Part shown: in pieces, positions 10,898-20,072 of the stretch
How positions within the stretch are numbered: the stretch's first letter is position 1
How the letters are laid out: the number at the start of each line of letters is the position of its first letter
Assembly: GCA_027623995.1 (NCBI GenBank)
Contig: JAQBUF010000003.1
Span: forward strand, 21,951-85,950
From: Nitrospirota bacterium
GTDB taxonomy: Bacteria; Nitrospirota; Nitrospiria; Nitrospirales; UBA8639
Length of the DNA: 64,000 nt
Direction of reading: 5' to 3'
The notes under the pieces: generated by a model
The model's database searches: none
Seen by the model: the letters and a program-made list of their open reading frames with translations, nothing else
What the model was told of the DNA's origin: nothing
Program-made: the position numbers and the translations under genes

Positions 10898-11977
10898 TTA
10901 AATCGTGACGGGATTTGGGTGCATGCAATCTTGCCCAAGGTATTCCGCAATGACCAGTTCACATAAGGCTTCTTGTTCACGAAACCATTCCTCATCTGCA
11001 TAGCGTTTCCATCGACCGGTCTGCCTAGGATCAATAATAGAAGCCAGCACATCAAGGTCATAGTCTCGAATATCCAAAACCCGAAACATATCTGCGAGTA
11101 TCAGGCGAGGAGATTCCGTCAGTTGTTCATAGGAAACGGAGTGATGAGCAAACTGCATTCCAAAGAGATAGGAAAGTCTCCATAGGAGATAAAATAATTG
11201 ATAGGGATGTTGAATATATTTCGAATCCAAAAACGGGAAATGATACCGCAAGTCCTGGCTCCAGGCCTGTAAATAAAACCCTTCATGTTCAAAAAATTCT
11301 TGAAGAGTACACGCCTTGTCCTTACAACGATCGTGAAAAAGGCAGGAAAACCACTCATCCCTTGGATGTCGAAACAAATGAATGATTTTCGCATGAGGAA
11401 AATAATGACGAACCCAGGGCAGTCGGAAATCAAGGCGATTAAATTGGAGTACGGGACGACCATTGGCGTGTTCCACCATCATCTCAATAAAGCGCTTCAT
11501 ATCAGGATTCCAGGATTGGGCATCCATCAATAAATCTTTGGAAGGCCAATTGTCAGAAAAGTACTGACTGAGCTCTTGGAGCCCCTCATATTCCTTCCAA
11601 TAATCACTCACTCCCCTATGGGTGGTATCCATGCCATCACCCCGTGTGGAAGGATCAAACCAGCGTCGTTCATTAAATGGCTCATAATACGCCGTGCAAT
11701 TTCCCACCTGACGAAAAAGATTCCACAACAAAGTCTACCCACTTCTAAATCGCCCTGTGATAAACACGATATCGGATCGGTGCGCGGATGGGATCGGAGA
11801 ACCCCATTCACCAAGATCTGAGTACGGGAGAGAATGCTCACCCCTACCCTGTAATAAGGAGCGAGCGGAGCAATGAAGTAAGCCATCCAAGGTCTCTACT
11901 GCAAGACTCTTCGCGTCAGTCGTTTGACCTAATTTCCTCAAAATCTTGAATAATTGATGCCGGAAAAATTTATACAT
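10898..11977 (-). pseudogene. PAPS-dependent sulfotransferase-like gene interrupted by in-frame TAG at 11735-11737
   Basis: Upstream ORF ends DIVFITGRFRSG*, the same frame continues TLLWNLFRQVGNCTAYYEPFNERRW...IIHLFRHPRDEW; the stop lies in the 5'-phosphosulfate binding loop motif. Confidence 0.75.
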
Positions 11978-12335
11978 TCTTCTTGTCGGGATTATGAAAA
12001 ACCAGCCTATGGGTTCCTCTCCGTGACGATATCGCAGCTTCTTTTATCGCCCATTAAGAGAATTTTGCTATTGTCTTATTAGGCTAATTCGGAAATTTTC
12101 CACCTGACCTTTATCCCAGATGAATGAAGGTTACCCTGCTGACCACAAAAATTTTCCAGGATCTCCAAAACACTACCCGAATATGAGTCCTTATATAAAT
12201 AATTTACCCCATAAAGTATCTGAGCGGTTAAACCGAAAATTGTTGAGTCTAGTTAAAACACTGACATACCTATGCCGTTATTTAACGTTAGGTGTGATTG
12301 TTTCAGATCACGCAATTTTTGTTCAGGAGGCAGGC

Positions 12336-13298
12336 ATGAATGACAATCTGGTTTCCCCTCACGGTGGACATCTTGTAAATTTACTCGTTGATGAAGATCG
12401 GGCCGCGACCTTACACGAACTGGCCAAAACGAGCCCTTCGTGGGATCTGACCCCCAGACAACTGTGTGACCTTGAATTGCTCTTATGCGGCGGCTTCTCC
12501 CCCCTTCAAGGATTCATGGGCAAAGCCGACTATGATTCGGTCTGCGATTCCATGCGCCTTACGGATGGCAATATTTGGCCCATGCCCATTGTTCTCGATG
12601 TCCCTGAAGATGTGGCGAAAAATCTCAGCCCAGGGATGCTCCTCTGTCTACGAGACGCTGAAGGAGTCATGTTGGCTGGACTCACCATTGAGGAAATTTG
12701 GCAAGCAGACCGTGAACGTGAAGCTTTAAACGTGTATGGGACAGACAACGCAGAACATGCCGGCGTTTTCCATCTCTTAAATAACACCCATCCCTACTAC
12801 ATCAGCGGAAAACTGGAAGGGGTTCAGGCTCCCCTTCATTATGATTTCGTCGGATCTCGAATCACACCCCAGGATTTAAGAAAAGATTTTAGCCGGATGG
12901 GATGGAGACGCGTGGTGGCCTTCCAAACACGCAATGTGATGCACCGCGCCCACTACGCCTTAACGGTCAAAGCCGCTAAAAGTGTTGAAGCCAATTTGCT
13001 CGTGCATCCGGTTGTTGGGTTAACCAAACCAGGAGATGTGGATCATTACACCCGGGTTCGATGTTATCAAGAACTCCTCCAACGGTACCCCGGTCAGAGT
13101 GTGCGCTTGGCATTATTGCCTCTGGCCATGAGAATGGCTGGACCACGCGAGGCTGTCTGGCATGCCATTATCCGAAAAAACTATGGCTGTACGCACTTCA
13201 TTGTTGGCCGCGATCATGCCGGCCCCGGAAAGGATTCGAAGGGAATCCCCTTCTATGACCCTTATGCGGCCCAGGAACTCATGGTCAAATATGAATAA
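12336..13298 (+). CDS. sat: Sulfate adenylyltransferase, N-terminal and catalytic part, ended by an in-frame TAA relative to the downstream cysC frame
   Basis: SD aggagg 6 nt before ATG 12336; QTRNVMHRAHYAL, IVGRDHAGPG; same frame resumes after TAA as ELGIKMVPFQEMVYLEERDEYVP...ISGTELRRRL. Confidence 0.85.
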   Translation: MNDNLVSPHGGHLVNLLVDEDRAATLHELAKTSPSWDLTPRQLCDLELLLCGGFSPLQGFMGKADYDSVCDSMRLTDGNIWPMPIVLDVPEDVAKNLSPGMLLCLRDAEGVMLAGLTIEEIWQADREREALNVYGTDNAEHAGVFHLLNNTHPYYISGKLEGVQAPLHYDFVGSRITPQDLRKDFSRMGWRRVVAFQTRNVMHRAHYALTVKAAKSVEANLLVHPVVGLTKPGDVDHYTRVRCYQELLQRYPGQSVRLALLPLAMRMAGPREAVWHAIIRKNYGCTHFIVGRDHAGPGKDSKGIPFYDPYAAQELMVKYE

Positions 13299-13313
13299 GA
13301 ATTAGGCATTAAG

Positions 13314-14066
13314 ATGGTCCCATTCCAGGAAATGGTGTACTTAGAAGAACGAGATGAATACGTACCGTTAAACGAAGTCCCCGATGGCTCCCGGGTCTTA
13401 AATATATCTGGCACCGAACTTCGTCGACGCTTGGCTGAAGGAAGATCCATTCCCCAATGGTTCACCTTCCCCGAGGTTGCCAAAGAAGTGCGGCGCACTC
13501 ACCCACCACGACACCATCAGGGGTTCACGATATTTTTTACTGGCCTATCAGGATCAGGGAAATCGACATTGGCCAACGTGCTTTTAGTGAAACTCATGGA
13601 GATGGGAGGGCGACCGGTTACACTCTTAGATGGGGACCTGGTCAGGAAAAATCTGTCATCTGAACTGGGATTTTCTCGTGAGCATCGGGATATTAATATT
13701 CGTCGAATTGGATATGTGGCTTCGGAAATTTCCAAAAACGGTGGTGTGGCAATCTGTGCTCCAATTGCACCCTACGAATCCGTCAGAAAAGAAGTCCGCA
13801 GTATGGTGGAAAGCAATGGGGGCGGTTTTGTGCTTGTCCACGTCAGTACTTCTCTTGAGGTATGTGAAGAACGGGACCGCAAGGGCCTCTATGCGAAAGC
13901 CAGAGCTGGCGTATTGAAACAATTTACGGGAATTTCCGATCCCTACGAAGCACCAACGAATGCAGAAGTGGTGGTGCAGACGACCGAAAGAACACCAGAA
14001 GCCGCAGCCCAGGAAATCCTCCTGTATTTGGAAAAGGCTGGATACATTGGGGCTGACAAAGATTAA
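13314..14066 (+). CDS. cysC: Remaining Sat C-terminal segment plus adenylylsulfate kinase domain
   Basis: NISGTELRRRLAEGR (Sat C-terminal motif) followed by FFTGLSGSGKSTLA, LLDGDLVRKNL, FTGISDPYEAP. Confidence 0.85.
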   Translation: MVPFQEMVYLEERDEYVPLNEVPDGSRVLNISGTELRRRLAEGRSIPQWFTFPEVAKEVRRTHPPRHHQGFTIFFTGLSGSGKSTLANVLLVKLMEMGGRPVTLLDGDLVRKNLSSELGFSREHRDINIRRIGYVASEISKNGGVAICAPIAPYESVRKEVRSMVESNGGGFVLVHVSTSLEVCEERDRKGLYAKARAGVLKQFTGISDPYEAPTNAEVVVQTTERTPEAAAQEILLYLEKAGYIGADKD

Positions 14067-14117
14067 GCCCTCGTCCCCTAGTGATAATATTAAGATTGTT
14101 TCACTGAGATCTTCACT

Positions 14118-14900
14118 GTGGAATGTATTTCATGTACGGCTTCAATCGGTCTATTAGTTGGAGCCTTAGTCGGGCTTACTGGCTTGGGGGGAGGCGTGCT
14201 CTTACTGCCTCTCCTCATTTTCGGACTACAGACCCCTCCGATTATCGCCGTGGGATCAGGAGCCACCTTTGCGACGTTGACCAAAGTCGGTGCAGCCATT
14301 GTTCATTGGCGTCACGGTAATGTTGATTGGAAACTTGCCGGCGCCATGGCCATTGGCAGTGTTCCTGGAGCGTTAATTGGCGTTGCCATCCTGGCCTATC
14401 TTCAATCTCTGTATGGAGAAGCGATTAATGGGATTCTGACCACAATGATCGGAGTCCTGTTAGTCACCATCCCCTTCCTGTTAATGTTTCAGGGCTATCT
14501 TGAACGAAAAGGTGGTCTCACTTTGCGAGAACGCCTCCCTGGGTATCTCAACCGGTACAATGGTGCTTTTTTTATAGGCATAGAAGGAGGCTTGCTCGTC
14601 GGACTCACCTCAGTTGGTGCCGGCAGCATGATCATCCTCTTCTTGCTCCTCTTTTATCGACTCACTCCAAAAATTATGATCGGGACGGATATTGTTCATG
14701 CCGTCATGCTGACAGGGGTCACGGGACTCGCCCATATGAAATTGGGAACTGTGGATCTCAATTTAGTCGGATGGCTCGTGGTTGGGTCGCTACCCGGAGT
14801 GCTCATTGGCTCGATGTTGACCAAAGTCATTTCCGGGAATGTTTTAAAACTTGGACTGTTGGTCATCTTAGTCTCGACAGGAATCTCTATGCTCATTTGA
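14118..14900 (+). CDS. TSUP (TauE/SafE) family membrane permease
   Basis: Repeated motif VGALVGLTGLGGGVLLLPLLI / GLTSVGAGSMIILFLLLFY; polytopic membrane protein. Confidence 0.85.
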   Translation: MECISCTASIGLLVGALVGLTGLGGGVLLLPLLIFGLQTPPIIAVGSGATFATLTKVGAAIVHWRHGNVDWKLAGAMAIGSVPGALIGVAILAYLQSLYGEAINGILTTMIGVLLVTIPFLLMFQGYLERKGGLTLRERLPGYLNRYNGAFFIGIEGGLLVGLTSVGAGSMIILFLLLFYRLTPKIMIGTDIVHAVMLTGVTGLAHMKLGTVDLNLVGWLVVGSLPGVLIGSMLTKVISGNVLKLGLLVILVSTGISMLI

Positions 14901-15073
14901 TTCTAAGACTATATAACACAGCTCCTACCCTTCCACGCCTCTTTGGCAAATAACAATTCCCCCACATTCCTTTGATCGAACTCCTGGCTAATCCCCAAAT
15001 AATCACTCTTGATCTTGCTCACGCTGAAGGGGCTCAGGCACAATTGTTCTTCAGAAAAGAACAAGAACGCATC

Positions 15074-15376
15074 ATGAAATCTTGGATAATCTCTCACTCT
15101 TATTCCATTCATTCGAGCCACTGGTTTGTTTTAACCGTTCTGGGATTATTGTTCTCTGGATGTACAGAACCCTTATATTGGGCGAAATCAAATGCACAGC
15201 CTGGAGAATTTGAACGAGATACGGTGGCATGCCAAGAGGCGCTGGGATTACCTAGCGGGGGAAAAGGCGGGAAGGGAGTCTTGGGTTTCGATCCTACCCT
15301 CGCAGGAGCTTCCGTAGCCATAGAGCAATGCTTAGCTGACAAGGGCTGGATTTTGGCAAGAAAACTTCCTCGCTAA
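15074..15376 (+). CDS. Small putative lipoprotein
   Basis: Signal peptide with lipobox-like LLFSGC; internal ATG of ORF 14972-15376. Confidence 0.5.
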   Translation: MKSWIISHSYSIHSSHWFVLTVLGLLFSGCTEPLYWAKSNAQPGEFERDTVACQEALGLPSGGKGGKGVLGFDPTLAGASVAIEQCLADKGWILARKLPR

Positions 15377-15397
15377 AACACTGAGCAGAGAGAACAC

Positions 15398-18109
15398 CTA
15401 TTTTAGAAATCTATCCACAGCCTCGCCAAGGGTTTTTCTGACTTTCTCGCAGTCATCACTATCTTCAATTTTTCCCCCTTGAACACCGGTGACGTAAAAC
15501 ACATCAACCACCTGATCCAGTTTTGTCGCAATCCTTGCAGCATGAATGGACAACCCCAATTCAAATAATGTCCTGGCTATCACCGATAACAAACCCTGCC
15601 GGTCATCAGCAAACACATCAAGAATGGTAAATTGGTCAGAGGTTTCATTATCGATCTGAACATCCGCAGGTTTGGGGGAAACTGGAAATGGCCGTTCAAA
15701 AGAAAGACGTTGGCCTCGTTTCATTAAATGTTCAATCGATTCATGTCCGGACAAGACATCAATGATCGCCTTCCCCACTTTTTGACGCTTCACTTCAGTA
15801 GGCGGTCCATCAAAATCCGAGTCCTCCACAAAAAAGGAATCGAACACTATCCCATCACTTCTCGTCATGATTTGTGCATCCAGGACGTGGAGCCCTAAGG
15901 CCGCCAGCACCCCCGTCACATTCATAAAAATTCCAGGGGCCATATGATCGCGAGCAATCAAGGTATATTCACAAACTCTCAAGTCAGCATGATACGCCGA
16001 CTCGACAATGGGACTCGTATTCGAAAGCCGTTGCAAGGCTTGCAGATGAGCGGTCATCCGATCTCGTGGGGTTCCAGTCAAATACCGTAGAGGAAACTTT
16101 CCTAACTGGGCTTCAATCCAATCCAGATGAGAATCGGGGAGTAATGGGGTTTTCTCAAAATCCTCAGCCGCCGCAGCTACCTCGTTCCATAGGCTAAACA
16201 CTTCTTTCGCCATATCGTGACAATTCTGCGCCACCTCAACGGCTTCACGTCCACCCGAGACTTCGGGCAGCGCCCGTAAATATAACTCCATCAACAGAGA
16301 CTCTTTCCATTTAGTCAAGGTGCCCGGTCCCACAGCGGCAATATCCGCCGCAGTCAGGATCAGTAGTTTTTTTAACAGCGCTGGTGTACCAACGGCTCGA
16401 GCAAACTTTAGTAGCACCTTATCATCATAAGGGTCGCGCCGAAATGCAGTGTTGGCCATGAGTAAATGTTGATATACCAGAAACTCTAAGGTTCGGGATT
16501 CCTGTGGATCCAACTGCAATCGAGCTGCAACCTCTCGAGCAATTTTTCGTCCAACCTCACTATGATCTTCAGGAAGCCCCTTCCCAATATCATGCAACAA
16601 TGCCGCCAGATGCAACAGATCCTTCCGATGAATCTCTTGATAAACATCATGAAAAATTCCGGACTGACTTCCCAATCGCTCAACTTCTAGGACGGCAAAC
16701 AGGCTATGCTCATCGACGGTATATTTATGGTATTGATTAAACTGCATGAGCCCACGAACACGCCCAAACGCCGGAACCAGTTTTTCCAAGACTCTGGCTT
16801 GATGCATAAGTGTCAAGGTCTTCCCCACCAATCCAGGTCCAGAGAGGATATCCCGGAACGCCTGACTGGCAGACGGAGTGCAAAAGACTTCATCTGAGAC
16901 ACCCTCCATGTGTCGATGAATCTCTTCAAGCGTCAGACCATCAATGGAGAGAGCCCGTTCCTGGGACAGTTTGAACAAATCAAGCAAGGTCCCTGGATTG
17001 TGAAGGACGTCAAGAAGCTTATCTTGGGGCACGGCAAGGTTTGTCCCTGACAAAGAGAAACACCCATTGATCAAAGGCCGTGGCCACCACCCCCGCACTC
17101 GATCCCACCAGGATTGATCTTGGGACCTATTCACAAACCGGGCACATCGATCATAGATTCCCGTGGTATGCCGATAATACAGCTGCATGAATTGCTCAAC
17201 AGCCAACATATGAGCTTGATCGTGAAAACCAAATTCTTTGGCTAACCGCACCTGTTCTTCAAATGAAAGAATATCTTGGGCACGTCCAGCCTCAAGATGC
17301 AGGATGGCTCGAACCTTCCATAAAAACTCTCTGGCCTCAATCAGTTCCATATAATCTTGATGAGCGAGAATCCCTCCATTCGCCAGATCCTGAAGCGTGG
17401 CGGCTTGATATTTGGCCATCCCCACCCATTGCAGCATATGCAAATCGCGCAATCCCCCTTTGGTTTTTTTGATATTCGGCTCGAGCAAATAAATCGTCTC
17501 GCCAAATTTTTCGTAATCACGTTTTCGTTCTTCGATCTTTTCAAGAATGAACCGATCAACATGACGACCTAAAACACGTCGGGAAAAGCGTCGCTGAAAC
17601 TCCTGATAGACTGCCGCCCCTCCCGTCAGAAAGCGCGATTCCATCAAGGCCGTTTTCACTGATAAGTCTTCTTCTGCCAATACCAGACAATCTTGAATCG
17701 ATCGAACACTATGGCCAACCTGAAACCCTAAATCCCAAAGGTGATGCAACACTTGGGCAGACAACGTTTTGACGACATTTTCTCCACCTGCGCCATACAA
17801 CACCATTACATCGATATCCGAATAGGGCGACAACTCCCGACGTCCATACCCTCCTACGGCAACCAGACAACATTGCTGCATCCCGACAGCAGACTCATCG
17901 ACATGCTGGTGAATCACATTCCGATACCGAGCAATCAAGACAGAATCCACTAAGTCCGTAAAGCCCGAGACGACTTCGGCCGCGGAAGCACCATCGCGCA
18001 AACGTTGCCCAAGACCATCGCGGCGCTCTTGCAGCACAGCTTGAGTCGATGTGAAATCATCATTCCCGGTAAGAGTCTTACTATGTTGGGATTGGCTGGG
18101 GTGCTCCAT
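15398..18109 (-). CDS. glnD: [Protein-PII] uridylyltransferase
   Basis: GGYGRRELSPYSDIDVMVLY nucleotidyltransferase motif, HD domain (LHDIGKGLPEDHSEVG), two C-terminal ACT domains. Confidence 0.92.
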   Translation of the reverse strand: MEHPSQSQHSKTLTGNDDFTSTQAVLQERRDGLGQRLRDGASAAEVVSGFTDLVDSVLIARYRNVIHQHVDESAVGMQQCCLVAVGGYGRRELSPYSDIDVMVLYGAGGENVVKTLSAQVLHHLWDLGFQVGHSVRSIQDCLVLAEEDLSVKTALMESRFLTGGAAVYQEFQRRFSRRVLGRHVDRFILEKIEERKRDYEKFGETIYLLEPNIKKTKGGLRDLHMLQWVGMAKYQAATLQDLANGGILAHQDYMELIEAREFLWKVRAILHLEAGRAQDILSFEEQVRLAKEFGFHDQAHMLAVEQFMQLYYRHTTGIYDRCARFVNRSQDQSWWDRVRGWWPRPLINGCFSLSGTNLAVPQDKLLDVLHNPGTLLDLFKLSQERALSIDGLTLEEIHRHMEGVSDEVFCTPSASQAFRDILSGPGLVGKTLTLMHQARVLEKLVPAFGRVRGLMQFNQYHKYTVDEHSLFAVLEVERLGSQSGIFHDVYQEIHRKDLLHLAALLHDIGKGLPEDHSEVGRKIAREVAARLQLDPQESRTLEFLVYQHLLMANTAFRRDPYDDKVLLKFARAVGTPALLKKLLILTAADIAAVGPGTLTKWKESLLMELYLRALPEVSGGREAVEVAQNCHDMAKEVFSLWNEVAAAAEDFEKTPLLPDSHLDWIEAQLGKFPLRYLTGTPRDRMTAHLQALQRLSNTSPIVESAYHADLRVCEYTLIARDHMAPGIFMNVTGVLAALGLHVLDAQIMTRSDGIVFDSFFVEDSDFDGPPTEVKRQKVGKAIIDVLSGHESIEHLMKRGQRLSFERPFPVSPKPADVQIDNETSDQFTILDVFADDRQGLLSVIARTLFELGLSIHAARIATKLDQVVDVFYVTGVQGGKIEDSDDCEKVRKTLGEAVDRFLK

Positions 18110-18125
18110 ATCGCCTTTTTCGCTG

Positions 18126-19919
18126 TTAGTGTTTCACGTATCGATTGGTGATTGGCATGCGTCGGTCCTTCCCCAATGCACGCGGGGTAATCTTAATACC
18201 AATTGGCGATTGCCGCCGCTTATATTCACTTCTATCCACCATGGCGAGTACTTGCCGAACCATCTGAGGTTTAATCCCTAACTGCACGATTTCCTCAAGA
18301 GAACGATCTTCTTCCACATAGGCTTCTAAAATCCGATCAAGGACCTCATAGGGCGGAAGAAAATCTTGGTCCATTTGATTATCTTTCAACTCTGCCGAAG
18401 GTGGACGTTCAATGATTCGCACAGGAATCAGGCCCTTGGCCTGAGTTTGGAAAGCCTGACGATTACGATATTTGGCCAACTCATACACCAGCATTTTGGG
18501 GACATCCTTAATCACCGCAAAACCACCAGCCATATCACCATAGAGGGTGGCATAGCCCACACTCATCTCACTTTTATTTCCCGTCGTCAGAACCAAATGC
18601 CCAAACTTATTCGACAAGGCCATTAAAATCGTTCCACGAATGCGGGCTTGTAAATTTTCTTCCGTAGCATCGTGTGGTCTGTTTTCGAAAGCGGTAGCCA
18701 TGAGTGATAAATATTCTTTCCACATCCTGGCAATCGGGATCGTGAGCAAAGGACATTTCAGACTGCGCATCAATGCTCGGGAATCAGTTCGACTTGCTCG
18801 AGACGTAAACTTTGAGGGCATGAACACACCGGTGACGGCATCTGGGCCTAACGCATCGGCGGCAATCACCGCCGTAAGCGCCGAATCAATGCCTCCGCTA
18901 ATCCCAATCACGACCGTGGAGAAATGGTTCTTCCTGACATAATCTCGTACCCCTACGACCAGAGCCCGATAGACTTCTTCGACCGAGGTGAGTTTCACAA
19001 AAGGCTTTTGCATAATGGCCTTTTTTTTCGGTTCCTCAACACTCATATTGGCCACAACTTGTTTAATGGGATAAGAAACGGACACCTGGCCTTTCAACGT
19101 TTTCCCTGCAACGATTCGGGAAGGAAGTTGGGCATCAAATTGAAGATCTGCCAGGACAAGATCTTCTTCAAAGGATTTTCCCCGAGCCATGACCTGGCCT
19201 TGAGCATCGACAAGCAGACTATGGCCATCAAAGACCATTTCATCTTGCCCACCCACCATATTGGTATAGCTCAGAATCACGCCATTTTCCCTGGCTCGTT
19301 GCGTCAGCATCCGTTCACGAATCACATGTTTCCCTTTGTGAAAGGGCGAGGCATTAATATTAATGATTAATTCGGCTTGCCCCTGGCTGACTTGGTCTCG
19401 GGTTGGCCCATCCGCAGACCAAATATCCTCACAAATATTGACGCCCACTCTAAGCCCATTGATGACACAAACCAATGCATGTCGACCTGGATGAAAATAT
19501 CGACTCTCATCAAAAACGCCATAGTTCGGCAACAACGATTTATGGCAGGTGGCCACAACCTGACAGTTTTGAATCACCACAGCCGCATTGAAAATTTGTG
19601 GTGGGCCTGAGGGCACCCCCAACAACGTGGGGTTATTCACCCTCCGCCCTTTACCTTCTTCAAGACATCCAACCACCACCGTCAGATCTCGGCATTGTTT
19701 CATGAAATGGTCCAACGCCAATCGTGCATCGAGACGAAAACTTTTGCGGAGAACAAGATCTTCTGGAGGATAACCGGTAATCACTAATTCCGGGAAGACG
19801 ACAATATCCGCTTGCGCGCGACGGGCTTCCTTCAGCCACTTGGTCATCGCGCGGACATTCCCACGTAAATCCCCAACGGTGGGATTCATCTGAACCATAG
19901 CAATTCGATAAGTTTTCAT
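18126..19919 (-). CDS. nadE: Glutamine-dependent NAD+ synthetase (start at 19919 preferred over 19982)
   Basis: N-terminal nitrilase domain (MKTYRIAMVQMNPTVGDLRGN), C-terminal synthetase motif VIGISGGIDSALTAVIAADALG. Confidence 0.92.
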   Translation of the reverse strand: MKTYRIAMVQMNPTVGDLRGNVRAMTKWLKEARRAQADIVVFPELVITGYPPEDLVLRKSFRLDARLALDHFMKQCRDLTVVVGCLEEGKGRRVNNPTLLGVPSGPPQIFNAAVVIQNCQVVATCHKSLLPNYGVFDESRYFHPGRHALVCVINGLRVGVNICEDIWSADGPTRDQVSQGQAELIININASPFHKGKHVIRERMLTQRARENGVILSYTNMVGGQDEMVFDGHSLLVDAQGQVMARGKSFEEDLVLADLQFDAQLPSRIVAGKTLKGQVSVSYPIKQVVANMSVEEPKKKAIMQKPFVKLTSVEEVYRALVVGVRDYVRKNHFSTVVIGISGGIDSALTAVIAADALGPDAVTGVFMPSKFTSRASRTDSRALMRSLKCPLLTIPIARMWKEYLSLMATAFENRPHDATEENLQARIRGTILMALSNKFGHLVLTTGNKSEMSVGYATLYGDMAGGFAVIKDVPKMLVYELAKYRNRQAFQTQAKGLIPVRIIERPPSAELKDNQMDQDFLPPYEVLDRILEAYVEEDRSLEEIVQLGIKPQMVRQVLAMVDRSEYKRRQSPIGIKITPRALGKDRRMPITNRYVKH

Positions 19920-19922
19920 AGC

Positions 19923-19962
19923 AAAAAAAAACGCCCTCATCCCTATTAAGGAATGTAGGACG
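19923..19962 (-). terminator. Intrinsic terminator-like hairpin plus T9 tract immediately upstream of nadE
   Basis: Minus strand CGTCCTACATTCC-TTAATA-GGGATGAGGGCG-TTTTTTTTT, about 12 bp stem with G.U pairs and one bulge, 6-nt loop. Confidence 0.7.
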
Positions 19963-19971
19963 CCTTTGTCC
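19958..19971 (-). promoter_or_regulatory. Candidate hexaloop hairpin GGAC-AAAGGC-GTCC overlapping the terminator 5' arm
   Basis: 4-bp stem, 6-nt loop with A1 and G4 as in ANTAR target RNAs; its 3' arm is shared with the terminator stem. Confidence 0.4.
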
Positions 19972-20072
19972 AGAAACGCCATTTTGTCATGAGGACGTTC
20001 TTTTATCCTCGACCGTCACACCCGCTTGTAACAAGTCGGCGTAACACTGTCAAGCAACATGCATGGCCAAGA

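Noticed and set aside
11574-11821. Short plus-strand ORFs opposite the interrupted sulfotransferase
   Set aside because: Antisense to conserved coding sequence, no domain resemblance, no RBS.
12120-12335. 72-aa N-terminal extension of Sat suggested by the ORF track
   Set aside because: Non-homologous low-quality sequence; a strong SD (AGGAGG) precedes ATG 12336, which begins Sat-like sequence.
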